In this document: piece after piece, positions 44,182 to 54,405 of the stretch
Layout of the letters: every line of letters begins with the position of its first letter
How positions within the stretch are numbered: the first letter of the stretch is position 1
Assembly (NCBI GenBank): GCA_963210315.1
Contig: OY723301.1
Span: forward strand, 434,001-498,000
Source: Rhynchopus euleeides
Lineage: Eukaryota; Euglenozoa; Diplonemea; Diplonemida; Diplonemidae
Length of the DNA stretch: 64,000 nt
Direction: 5' to 3'
Notes under the pieces: model-generated
Told to the model about the DNA's origin: nothing
Database searches by the model: none
The model's input: only the letters and a program-made list of their open reading frames with translations
Position numbers and translations under genes: made by a program

Positions 44182-45261
44182 TTGCCTGATGGACCTGCCG
44201 TGCAGAAGGCTGTCCTTGGCAGCTCAACGTGTTCCAACATGACGGGAAACCAGGCCAGAGATGTTCTGAGTCGCTTACTCACCATTACCAAGACGAAGGG
44301 GGTGCAGCATCTACTCTGTATTGCAATGGAAATGCTTGTGCATTTCCGCTACAACGACATCCCCATCAAGTACCACCAGGAGGGAAAGTGCGCGAAAGAG
44401 TTCATCTTCTCGCTCATCGCAATGCACATCCTTGTGTTTGTCCTGGAGTGGGTGTCACCTGGGAGAACATCCGAGGGGCGTGGTGTTACATATATCCATT
44501 CGATGAGCCACTGGTTTGATCCAGAAGATGCACACCCCCTCGCCCTGAGTGACGAGGAACTGGAGAGGGGGAATGGCGTCCCCAAACGCCATGCCCTGAG
44601 GGTGACATCGCAGCAGACCGCCGAACGGGACCTGCTGCTCTTCGAAATGCAGAGGACCAAAGGCAAGGGGTGCGGCCTGCTGGACCAACCGAGCACCCCG
44701 ACCCTCCTGAAGTTCGGCGCGATAAAGCTTTGCTGCTGTGTCACTGCGAGGAACGCTTGTTGGAAGGGAGCAACGGCAGCACTGCAGCGGAGACTCGAGT
44801 CCCTCAGCCTTGGATCTCACGTCACAAAAAGGGGGCGATGGGGCCAACAATTTCTGGGCGACCCGGAAAACACCACTCCAAAGGCAACGCTGCTCGCATG
44901 CATCTGCAAGTCCAAATCCTGGGGCAACAGCGAGGATGTGCCAGAAGTGCCAGAACCAACACCATCCGGTACAGTGCCTGTGCAGCAGCATATCTGCATT
45001 GTGTGCTCCAAAGTTGTCCACACGAGAGAAGCACTGTTTGCGCATTATGATGCTGCACATCGGCCACAAAACAACGCGCCGTGTCAGACCTGCACTGTCA
45101 CATGCCAGGAGTGCGGCAAACGGGCAAAATCGAAGGGACTGAGCCAGCACTACCTCAGTCACCATTCGCGCGTGCTGACACAAAAGCGTTGCTGTGTTTG
45201 TTTCGAGCTCTTTAAAACCACTGTAAAGCGCGACGAGCACATGAGATCCGCGCACCCGTAA
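44182..45261 (+). CDS. Element U C2H2 zinc-finger protein (candidate transposase)
   Basis: The frame is open to TAA at 45259. The annotated start is a TTG; the coding frame really extends upstream (LHDINGFIAILAEI) to the C run near 44132. The N-terminal half includes LLTITKTKGVQHLLCIAMEM and FIFSLIAMHILVFVLEWVS. The middle part (LALSDEELERGNG, ERDLLLFEMQ, LLKFGAIKLCCC) is conserved in the decayed paralogue at 29039-29533. The last 80 residues hold three zinc-finger units: CIVCSKVVHTREALFAHYD with AAH, CQECGKRAKSKGLSQHYLSH, and CCVCFELFKTTVKRDEHMRS with AH. As the largest ORF of a TIR element it is the best transposase candidate, but I could not identify a DDE/D triad. Confidence 0.65.
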   Translation: MPDGPAVQKAVLGSSTCSNMTGNQARDVLSRLLTITKTKGVQHLLCIAMEMLVHFRYNDIPIKYHQEGKCAKEFIFSLIAMHILVFVLEWVSPGRTSEGRGVTYIHSMSHWFDPEDAHPLALSDEELERGNGVPKRHALRVTSQQTAERDLLLFEMQRTKGKGCGLLDQPSTPTLLKFGAIKLCCCVTARNACWKGATAALQRRLESLSLGSHVTKRGRWGQQFLGDPENTTPKATLLACICKSKSWGNSEDVPEVPEPTPSGTVPVQQHICIVCSKVVHTREALFAHYDAAHRPQNNAPCQTCTVTCQECGKRAKSKGLSQHYLSHHSRVLTQKRCCVCFELFKTTVKRDEHMRSAHP

Positions 45262-45967
45262 GTGAGGGGGGGGGGGGGTGTTTGGCAGTTCAGGTACGTA
45301 GGTGATTTTGTTTGTCCTCGAGAGCGGAGTGACGTCGTGGGAGGGAGTTGTTTTACCAGGCCCCCTGCCCACCTGGATGGCTCACCCCCCTCCTGGTGGT
45401 CCACCGGTGGGCAGCCCCTTCACCAACTAGGAATTGTAAATGGAAAGTAATGGGGGGTGGGTCTGTGCAGGGAAGATAGCTCGGCGTGAAAAATAACCTG
45501 ATGCCATGCAAGGTACTCCCCTAGTTTTCAATGGAAATTGGCCCATATCAACAGGAAATGGCTGGAACACCCGTCGTTTCAGCAGGTTCACCCGTCGTGC
45601 CGACGGGTGGCACCCGTCGACTCGACAGGTCCACCCGTCGAGTCGACGGGTGCCACCCGTCGTTTCACCCGTCGTCATTTCACCCGTCGTCCCGACTAGT
45701 CGTCCGGGCGACTAGTCCGTGGTGTGTCCGGCACGGTGGGATCTTGTAAATTTTACATGTATAACTACAAGTATAATACATGTATTATACATGTATAATA
45801 CTTGCATGTCAACTATTATACATGTAAAATACATGTATATGCCTGAAATATACATGTAAAATACATGTATATCAAGTAAAAATACATGTATAATAGTTGA
45901 CATGCAAGTATTATACTTGTATTTTTACTTGATATACATGTATTTTACATGTATAATACATGTATTT

Positions 45968-47907
45968 CCCGGTGAATCTGACCCGAAACTCGGGTCCCTA
46001 CCCCCCCTAAAAGAATTTTCTTGGGTAAAATATCACTCCAGGGGGCCACTCCGTGATGTCAAAAAATTGGAAAACGTTTTCTCCTAAAATAACGCGTTAT
46101 TTTTCCGTTATTTTCATGAAAACTTGCGTTATTCGGACAATTTTGCGGGCGGATGGTGTAGTTTTTGGTGGAGATGGCTCCAGAATACCCCCCTGGGACC
46201 ATTTTTTGGATAATAACGCACGGACATGTCGAGTTTCGTGAAAAAATCATGTTTTTTGGCTTTTTCAAGGCAAATACTGCAGAAACCCCTGCAACCTTGC
46301 AGCATCCAATGTTCCTGGAGTGAAATTTGGAGTGAAAATCACTCCAAAATCACTCAGTGTGGACGCAGAAGTGAATCCTTCAGGAATACACCCGCACACC
46401 TCACATTGGCGGTGTATAAACCACCTGATATTTTTACTCGTTACGAGCGACGAAGTAGCGCGAAGTAGCGACGTGCCCATTTTTTCCCGGTCCGTTCTAA
46501 AATAGTTACGTTCCAAAAGTCCGTTACTGGTGCTGTCAAAGACGCTTCGCACAATATACGCACGAACTACCCAAAGTACGCTCGGGCTACGCACGAAGTA
46601 CGCAGGAACTACGCAATTTGAACTTTCTTGCACCCCCCAGTCATTATTTGCACGCACTCCAGGTCCCATATTTGCACCAGTGCAAATATGAGACCTGGAG
46701 TGCAAATATGAGGAATTTCCGAGTTCGTCGTGATGTGCAAAACATGACTGGGTTGTGCAAGAAACCATCATCTGCACCCCGTATCGGCCTCAATTGCACC
46801 CTCGTGCAGGTAAAAAAAGGCCTCGGGCCTCCGGCCCTCGGACCGTTTTTTAATTACGCACACGACCTTCGCGCGGAAAGTGTCATTCAGCCCTGCCAAA
46901 CGTGCTCTACACACCACCCCCTTCATCAGGCAAGTGGGTTTGTAAGGGTGTGTGGAAGCGTCAACGCTCGGGTGCAGGAAATTTACATTTTGGTCGCAAA
47001 TGGCGTTACACATGCACTATGCACAACGTGTGCACGATTTCGGCAGAACTACGCACAACCAACGCAATTTGGACCTTTCAACAACACCATTCACGGTACT
47101 TCGATTTTGGGTGGGAAAGATGGGGCAAGGAAGTGGCAAAAACTGCGAAGAAGGTCGAAAATTTTCACATTTTCATCAGAAACCATATTCAACGGATTCC
47201 AATTTTCGGGTGAAATCAAGCAGGTTGGCACAATGGCTCATGTTCACCCAAAAATGCACCTACCAAACCTCTTTTGCTTGATTTTTGGGACGGCATGGGT
47301 GATCCAGAGGCCAAAAATCACGATTTTTTCACCAATTCCTTCGACAACGGACAGTTCCAGACCACAAGGACCACATTTTGGGGTCAGAATTTTCTCGGTC
47401 AAAAAATTCGAAAAATCTGAAATCTCTCGGAATTTTGAGCATTTTTTGAGATTGGCATGCCCATTTTAGACCCTTTGCGTGGCTCTAAACCCAAAAATTT
47501 GCTCGAAAATGGCCTCAAATAGCCTAAAACAGCCCATTCTGGCCACCCCGAAAAAAAAATTCGAAAAGGGTCCCCCTATAGAAGTTGCCCAAAAATACCG
47601 AAAATAACGCGGTATTACCGGTAATAACGGTAATAACGTTACCGATAACGTTATTACCGTTACTGATAACGGTATTACCGTTACCGATAACGGTAATAAC
47701 GGTAATAACGTTACCGATAACGTTATTACCGTTCCTGATAACGGTAATAACGGTATTACCGTTATCGATAACGGTATAACGCGGAAAAATAACGTTACCG
47801 ATTTTCGGATAACGTTATTCGGCCGTTCTGGAACGTTATTAACGGTAAGTTATTTTACCGAAAAAATAACGGTATTACCGTTACTGGTAACGCAATAACG
47901 CCCGATG
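45968..47907. mobile_element. Unclassified insertion in TACATG element 4
   Basis: Splits acatgta/tatacttg, the joined form of which is seen near 53109. It contains an inverted copy of block M (46858-46972), a palindrome around atatttgcaccagtgcaaatat (46670-46690), a V-like word attcgaaaagggtccccct (47560) and a gttattaccg/cggtaataac microsatellite (47595-47900). The ORF at 46618-47469 has no domain. The element ends are not clear inverted repeats. Confidence 0.5.
47595..47900. repeat. Palindromic microsatellite of taacggtaataacg words
   Basis: Irregular array of ggtaataacg and its complement cgttattacc, giving a ~300-bp stretch able to fold on itself. No coding meaning. Confidence 0.8.
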
Positions 47908-48014
47908 TATGTATACTTGTAGTTATACATGTAAAATTTACAAGATCCCACCGTGGGGGGGGGGGGGGGCACGGTGGGATCTTGTAAATTATACATGTAT
48001 AACTACAAGTATAA

Positions 48015-48363
48015 TACCGTATACGTAAATATTATGGAACGTAAATATTATGGAACGGGCCCATTTTTGGCCGGTCCGTTCCATAATATTTACGTTCCAT
48101 AATATTTACAGGGCCAGTTGGGGACTCGGTGGTGAGGACGGCTTGCGTCAGGAATCGCGCGAAAAGTGCACGAGTAGGTCCCGTCAGGGACTCTGTATGC
48201 CGTCCGATCACCTGGTCCAAGTCCCCGAGTCGCAGAAAGCCCTGTAAATATTATGGAACGAAAAAAATCTGGAACGCCAACCCACCAGCGTTCCAAAATA
48301 TTTACGTTCCATAATATTTACGTTCCATAATATTTACGTTCCAAAATATTTACGTATACGGTA
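48015..48363 (+). mobile_element. N element, copy 3
   Basis: 349 bp from TACCGTATAC to GTATACGGTA. Internal sequence equals copy 2 (ctctgtatgcc variant). Confidence 0.9.
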
Positions 48364-48827
48364 CATGTATTATACATGTATAATACTTGCATGTCAACTA
48401 TTATGCATGTATAATACATGTATATGCCTGAAATATACATGTAAAATACATGTATATCAAGTAAAAATACATGTATAATACTTGCATGTCAACTATTATA
48501 CATGTATTTTTACTTGATATACATGTATTTTACATGTATATTTCAGGCATTTACATGTATTTTACATGTATAATACTTGTCATGCAAGTATTATACATGT
48601 AAAATACTTGCATGACAAGTAAAATACTTGCATGCAAGTAAAATACATGTATTTTACTTGCATGCAAGTATTTTACTTGTCATGCAAGTATTTTACATGT
48701 ATTTTACTTGTCATGCAAGTATTTTACATGTATAATACTTGCATGACAAGTATTATACATGTAAAATACATGTAAATGCCTGAAATATACATGTAAAATA
48801 CATGTATATCAAGTAAAAATACAAGTA

Positions 48828-49636
48828 CCGTAAACGGAAATATTGTGGACCGTAATAAAGGTGAACCGTACTATAGGTGGACCGTAAAAAAGATGGAACA
48901 AATGGGATTTTTCCGGAACTTGGAACATTTTTACGGTCCACCTATTTTACGGTTGGGATAGTGGACTTGGCGGTTTTTTTACGAGTTCCTTCGCGACGAA
49001 GTCGCGAAGGAACCAAGGAAATCGTACGACTGAAGCTGCAGGATTAACACCACAGGGCCTCAGCACAGAGTGTGCGCTCACCATCGTCCGGGAACTGTTC
49101 TCCCACAGTTACTGCAGGGTGTACTACACTAAAGGAGTACGATTTCCCTGAATTTTCCGGGCACTGATTCACGAATTCACATCTGGAGGGAGCCCGGTGG
49201 TCTCAGCTTCTGTCTGCGCGCCCTGCCGTACTGTGGCTGCTTTTGTGGGCTCGTGCAGCAGGTTCTACTTTTACTTCTACCGGAATGCTCCTTGCATGGT
49301 ACTACACTTCTCGAGGTGTGGTGGTGGGTGAGTCTCGAGGTGAGTGGTGGTGATCGTGCCTTTTCCACACGCAGGGAGGACTTACTTCTCTTGCTGGTGT
49401 TGGTTGCGGTGGTGGAGGGAGGGTCCAAAGCTGGGAGGTCGGGAGGCCTACGTGTGGGTGTCTGCGGCGTGGAGGCCGCAGTCCGCGCCCCGCAACCCAC
49501 CAGCCCGCGGGCGAAAAACGCATTGTCTTTTCCATATTCAGTCCCAATAAATGGTGGACCGTAAAAAAGATGGAACGTTTGGCCTTTTTTTGGGAACTTG
49601 GAACATTTTTACGGTCCACCCTTTTTCCGTTTACGG
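48828..49636 (+). mobile_element. O element, copy 1 (809 bp)
   Basis: Ends CCGTAAACGG and CCGTTTACGG with TA on both sides. Subterminal ggaccgtaa...ttacggtcc repeats resemble those of N. The unoccupied site caagtataatag is visible near 52350. The interior (49195-49500) contains a module also found in P and at 59692-59775. No convincing protein. Confidence 0.9.
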
Positions 49637-49777
49637 TATAATAGTTGACATGCAAGTATTATACTTGTATTTTTACTTGATATACATGTATTTTACATGT
49701 ATATTTCAGGCATATACATGTATTATACATGTATAATAGTTGACATGAAAGTATTATACATGTATAATACATGTATA

Positions 49778-50126
49778 TACCGTATACGTAAATATTATGG
49801 AACGTAAATATTATGGAACGGGCCCATTTTTGGCCGGTCCGTTCCATAATATTTACGTTCCAAAATATTTACAGGGCCAGTTGGGGACTCGGTGGTGAGG
49901 ACGGCTTGCGTCAGGAATCGCGCGAAAAGTGCACGAGTAGGTCCCGTCAGGGACTCTGCATGCCGTCCGATCACCTGGTCCAAGTCCCCGAGTCGCAGAA
50001 AGCCCTGTAAATATTATGGAACGAAAAAAATCTGGAACGCCAACCCACCAGCGTTCCAAAATATTTACGTTCCATAATATTTACGTTCCATAATATTTAC
50101 GTTCCAAAATATTTACGTATACGGTA
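49778..50126 (+). mobile_element. N element, copy 4
   Basis: 349 bp; carries the ccaaaatatttacagg and ctctgcatgcc variants shared with the next two copies. Confidence 0.9.
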
Positions 50127-50590
50127 CATGTATTATACATGTATAATACTTGCATGTCAACTATTATGCATGTATAATACATGTATATGCCTGAAATATA
50201 CATGTAAAATACATGTATATCAAGTAAAAATACATGTATAATACTTGCATGTCAACTATTATACATGTATTTTTACTTGATATACATGTATTTTACATGT
50301 ATATTTCAGGCATTTACATGTATTTTACATGTATAATACTTGTCATGCAAGTATTATACATGTAAAATACTTGCATGACAAGTAAAATACTTGCATGCAA
50401 GTAAAATACATGTATTTTACTTGCATGCAAGTATTTTACTTGTCATGCAAGTATTTTACATGTATTTTACTTGTCATGCAAGTATTTTACATGTATAATA
50501 CTTGCATGACAAGTATTATACATGTAAAATACATGTAAATGCCTGAAATATACATGTAAAATACATGTATATCAAGTAAAAATACAAGTA

Positions 50591-51399
50591 CCGTAAACGG
50601 AAATATTGTGGACCGTAATAAAGGTGAACCGTACTATAGGTGGACCGTAAAAAAGATGGAACAAATGGGATTTTTCCGGAACTTGGAACATTTTTACGGT
50701 CCACCTATTTTACGGTTGGGATAGTGGACTTGGCGGTTTTTTTACGAGTTCCTTCGCGACGAAGTCGCGAAGGAACCAAGGAAATCGTACGACTGAAGCT
50801 GCAGGATTAACACCACAGGGCCTCAGCACAGAGTGTGCGCTCACCATCGTCCGGGAACTGTTCTCCCACAGTTACTGCAGGGTGTACTACACTAAAGGAG
50901 TACGATTTCCCTGAATTTTCCGGGCACTGATTCACGAATTCACATCTGGAGGGAGCCCGGTGGTCTCAGCTTCTGTCTGCGCGCCCTGCCGTACTGTGGC
51001 TGCTTTTGTGGGCTCGTGCAGCAGGTTCTACTTTTACTTCTACCGGAATGCTCCTTGCATGGTACTACACTTCTCGAGGTGTGGTGGTGGGTGAGTCTCG
51101 AGGTGAGTGGTGGTGATCGTGCCTTTTCCACACGCAGGGAGGACTTACTTCTCTTGCTGGTGTTGGTTGCGGTGGTGGAGGGAGGGTCCAAAGCTGGGAG
51201 GTCGGGAGGCCTACGTGTGGGTGTCTGCGGCGTGGAGGCCGCAGTCCGCGCCCCGCAACCCACCAGCCCGCGGGCGAAAAACGCATTGTCTTTTCCATAT
51301 TCAGTCCCAATAAATGGTGGACCGTAAAAAAGATGGAACGTTTGGCCTTTTTTTGGGAACTTGGAACATTTTTACGGTCCACCCTTTTTCCGTTTACGG
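50591..51399 (+). mobile_element. O element, copy 2
   Basis: Copy of 48828-49636 produced by the tandem duplication, not an independent insertion. Confidence 0.9.
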
Positions 51400-51540
51400 T
51401 ATAATAGTTGACATGCAAGTATTATACTTGTATTTTTACTTGATATACATGTATTTTACATGTATATTTCAGGCATATACATGTATTATACATGTATAAT
51501 AGTTGACATGAAAGTATTATACATGTATAATACATGTATA

Positions 51541-51889
51541 TACCGTATACGTAAATATTATGGAACGTAAATATTATGGAACGGGCCCATTTTTGGCCGG
51601 TCCGTTCCATAATATTTACGTTCCAAAATATTTACAGGGCCAGTTGGGGACTCGGTGGTGAGGACGGCTTGCGTCAGGAATCGCGCGAAAAGTGCACGAG
51701 TAGGTCCCGTCAGGGACTCTGCATGCCGTCCGATCACCTGGTCCAAGTCCCCGAGTCGCAGAAAGCCCTGTAAATATTATGGAACGAAAAAAATCTGGAA
51801 CGCCAACCCACCAGCGTTCCAAAATATTTACGTTCCATAATATTTACGTTCCATAATATTTACGTTCCAAAATATTTACGTATACGGTA
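51541..51889 (+). mobile_element. N element, copy 5
   Basis: Duplicate of copy 4, displaced by 1763 bp. Confidence 0.9.
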
Positions 51890-52492
51890 CATGTATTATA
51901 CATGTATAATACTTGCATGTCAACTATTATGCATGTATAATACATGTATATGCCTGAAATATACATGTAAAATACATGTATATCAAGTAAAAATACATGT
52001 ATAATACTTGCATGTCAACTATTATACATGTATTTTTACTTGATATACATGTATTTTACATGTATATTTCAGGCATTTACATGTATTTTACATGTATAAT
52101 ACTTGTCATGCAAGTATTATACATGTAAAATACTTGCATGACAAGTAAAATACTTGCATGCAAGTAAAATACATGTATTTTACTTGCATGCAAGTATTTT
52201 ACTTGTCATGCAAGTATTTTACATGTATTTTACTTGTCATGCAAGTATTTTACATGTATAATACTTGCATGACAAGTATTATACATGTAAAATACATGTA
52301 AATGCCTGAAATATACATGTAAAATACATGTATATCAAGTAAAAATACAAGTATAATAGTTGACATGCAAGTATTATACTTGTATTTTTACTTGATATAC
52401 ATGTATTTTACATGTATATTTCAGGCATATACATGTATTATACATGTATAATAGTTGACATGCAAGTATTATACATGTATAATACATGTATA

Positions 52493-52841
52493 TACCGTAT
52501 ACGTAAATATTATGGAACGTAAATATTATGGAACGGGCCCATTTTTGGCCGGTCCGTTCCATAATATTTACGTTCCAAAATATTTACAGGGCCAGTTGGG
52601 GACTCGGTGGTGAGGACGGCTTGCGTCAGGAATCGCGCGAAAAGTGCACGAGTAGGTCCCGTCAGGGACTCTGCATGCCGTCCGATCACCTGGTCCAAGT
52701 CCCCGAGTCGCAGAAAGCCCTGTAAATATTATGGAACGAAAAAAATCTGGAACGCCAACCCACCAGCGTTCCAAAATATTTACGTTCCATAATATTTACG
52801 TTCCATAATATTTACGTTCCAAAATATTTACGTATACGGTA
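52493..52841 (+). mobile_element. N element, copy 6
   Basis: Same variants as copies 4 and 5, so it belongs to the same amplified unit. Confidence 0.9.
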
Positions 52842-53159
52842 CTTGTAGTTATACATATAAAATTTACAAGATCCCACCGTGGGGGGGTCAAAATTGGACC
52901 CGGACATCCGGACACCCGGATTTCCGGGTCCGGGCATGTCCGCCCTGTCCGCCCTGAAATCGCCTAAGGGGCCGGGGGAAATCCAGGAAATTCGGGAAAT
53001 CCAGGAATATGAAGAATCCTCCTACATGTATTTTACATGTATAATTCAGGCATATACATGTATTATACATGTATAATAGGTGACATGCAAGTATTATACA
53101 TGTATAATACATGTATATACTTGTAGTTATACATGTAAAATTTACAAGATCCCACCGTG

Positions 53160-53405
53160 TACAGAACGCACACCCCACGCCCCACCCACCCACCCACCTC
53201 ACCTGATGCGCTGTGACGTTCACCATCAAAATGAGCCTGGCCTGCAGAAGGACAGTGCCAAAACACACCGAGCGAGACACTCTTGATGTGCGGTACACCT
53301 ACTGCTGTTTGCCACTGACGGCACCATGCCCAGACTCGGCGCATCATGTTGCATAGAACCCCCTGTCGTGTAGATCTGCCGAAGCAACAAAAAAAAAGCC
53401 AACAC
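53160..53405. other. Short intergenic gap
   Basis: No gene. The words aacacaccgagc and ctcttgatgtg near 53263-53290 recur near 6753-6780. Confidence 0.4.
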
Positions 53406-53707
53406 TGGTGCCCCTGATTTACCCCTTTTTCACTACGCACAAACTACGCAATCTGGGGGGGGGGTCTCGCTTTTTGGTCCCCCCCCAGTTTTTTTTGGTC
53501 CCCCTTTCTGTGTGGCTACTGAGACAGGACTGGAGGCACTGCGCTGACCGAGCAAAAAAATTTTGCCAGAACTCACTATACACCGTACGAAAGAACGCAC
53601 GACATGTGGGGCGGGACTCCAGAAACACCTGGGCAATGTTGCCCCATGCCCAGAAACACCTGAGAAGGAAGTGAGTTCCAGGAGCCGCGTAGAACACCCT
53701 CGAGATT

Positions 53708-54025
53708 GTGAATGATGATACGATCACAGCCTTCAGGGCGATGCGAGGTGCCACCCTGAAGGTGGCCCTTGACATCAAGGAGAGCGTCGGCCGAGGGGTC
53801 GACGAAAAGCTGAAGAAGGCGCTACTGGCACTGGATCCCGCGGGGTATACGGAGGTCACCGCCACACAGGCAACCTCCGCTGACAACGTCCAGGAGACGT
53901 TATCCGAGGGGATCACAACGGCACTAGAGATCTGTGTCACGGGATCCAGGCGCCCACTCTCCCTCGACGGTCTGGGGATTGTTGTTGGGTATGGTGTCGT
54001 TTCCTGCAGCTGCAAAAAAGCGTAG
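53708..54025 (+). CDS. Hypothetical protein, 105 residues
   Basis: ATG to TAG. The N-terminal 70 residues are well-composed and helical (FRAMRGATLKVALDIKESVG, EKLKKALLALDPAGYTEV). No family recognised. It lies inside the 1.0-kb TIR element, so it may be element-encoded; the next ORF follows 80 bp downstream. Confidence 0.4.
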   Translation: MNDDTITAFRAMRGATLKVALDIKESVGRGVDEKLKKALLALDPAGYTEVTATQATSADNVQETLSEGITTALEICVTGSRRPLSLDGLGIVVGYGVVSCSCKKA

Positions 54026-54051
54026 CAACTGTGCTTCCTTCTTCCTTAATG

Positions 54052-54125
54052 ATGCGTTGACGCTTCCACCCGGAGGAGCTGAAGCAGGCACCGCTTAATG
54101 ATGCGTTGATGCTTCCACCCGACGA
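54052..54125 (+). repeat. Tandem pair: gatgcgttgacgcttccacc units
   Basis: Two ~45-bp units run from taatgatgcgttgacgcttc to gaagcaggcaccgc. They share the gacgcttccac word with dispersed block M. Confidence 0.7.
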
Positions 54126-54312
54126 GCTGAAGCAGGCACCGCGCCAAAGGGCACCCCCAAAGAGACCTGCAAAGACTGCGTCGAAACCCGCACCGAAGGC
54201 TGCCAGCGCTGCAGCACCTGAAGAACCTGCAGCACCTGCAGCACCTGAAGCGCCTGCACCCTCACTGACCCCGGAACAGCAAGAACTCCTTGAGTTTGGG
54301 GTCCCGGCATAG
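54106..54312 (+). CDS. Small Ala/Pro/Lys-rich protein, 68 residues
   Basis: ATG to TAG; composition KAASAAAPEEPAAPAAPEAP is low-complexity, resembling linker-histone tails. It ends SLTPEQQELLEFGVPA. It could be a real short basic protein or the last exon of the preceding ORF. Low confidence. Confidence 0.3.
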   Translation: MMLPPDELKQAPRQRAPPKRPAKTASKPAPKAASAAAPEEPAAPAAPEAPAPSLTPEQQELLEFGVPA

Positions 54313-54405
54313 AGACAGAGAATGGCTGAGTAAATCAAAAAATGAGACCCCCCCCCCCTTTTCACTACGCACAAACTACGCAATATGGGGTCGTCAGGGG
54401 CACCA

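Larger units (their letters stand above)
42644..45724 (+). mobile_element. Element U: 3.1-kb transposon with ~300-bp TIRs and zinc-finger ORFs
   Basis: Left TIR 42644-43059 (interrupted by a 109-bp miniature element) and right TIR 45421-45724 are near-identical inverted repeats from CACCACGGACTAGTCG to ctagttggtg. The outer part of each TIR iterates cgacgggtg. V copy 2 gives the empty site (aaatgtccgg), so the insertion left at most 1 bp duplicated. The 2.36 kb between the arms carries plus-strand ORFs at 43330, 43725 and 44182. It is not recognisably any known superfamily by eye. Confidence 0.82.
45732..47955. mobile_element. TACATG palindrome element 4, interrupted
   Basis: Left terminus at 45732 and right terminus ending 47955, with GG on both sides, inserted in the G run of V. 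Its own sequence is 45732-45967 plus about 47908-47955. The middle is a further insertion. Confidence 0.75.
50127..51889 (+). repeat. 1763-bp tandem duplicate of 48364-50126
   Basis: Every landmark (O ends, N ends, stop positions) is displaced by exactly 1763 bp, and all overlapping translated segments are identical. This indicates a recent duplication or an assembly repeat. Confidence 0.9.
47970..52881. mobile_element. TACATG palindrome element 5 with internal tandem duplication
   Basis: Complete termini at 47970 and 52881 with G runs on both sides. It contains four N copies and two O copies. The 1763-bp block 48364-50126 is repeated at 50127-51889 with no differences that I noticed. A third partial unit (51890-52841) lacks the O element. 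Confidence 0.82.
41425..53022 (+). mobile_element. Element V, copy 1, expanded by nested insertions
   Basis: Starts GGAGGATCCTTGAAATC and ends atgaagaatcctcc, with TAC duplicated at 41422-41424 and 53023-53025. Its own sequence (41425-42643, 45725-45731 and 52882-53022) is collinear with copy 2 at 60087-63558. The GGAGGRT end and 3-bp TSD resemble composite element D. Its pieces are rich in ggacatgtccg palindromes and carry no gene. Confidence 0.8.
40520..53159. mobile_element. TACATG palindrome element 3, outermost shell of a nested stack
   Basis: The left terminus CACGGTGGGATC at 40520 and right terminus GATCCCACCGTG at 53159 are both flanked by TA. Its sequence stops at 41424 and resumes at 53023, with TAC on both sides. 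Joined, it reads as in element 1 (ttacttgatatacatgtatt). Everything between is inserted element V and its own insertions. Confidence 0.8.
53406..54405 (+). mobile_element. 1.0-kb element with 12-bp perfect TIRs (TGGTGCCCCTGA)
   Basis: TGGTGCCCCTGA at 53406 and TCAGGGGCACCA ending 54405. A ~28-bp direct repeat (cactacgcacaaactacgca core) sits just inside both ends at 53430 and 54361. The flanks share AACAC (offset by one base on the right), a possible duplication. Two plus-strand ORFs lie inside. Confidence 0.6.

Noticed and set aside
46618..47469. 283-codon ORF in the insertion of TACATG element 4
   Set aside because: It includes block M, known to occur in non-coding contexts, and shows no recognisable domain.
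48032..48314. Recurring 60-68 codon ORFs inside every N element
   Set aside because: They occur on both strands of the same 349-bp palindromic element and have no start context or domain; repetition reflects element copy number.
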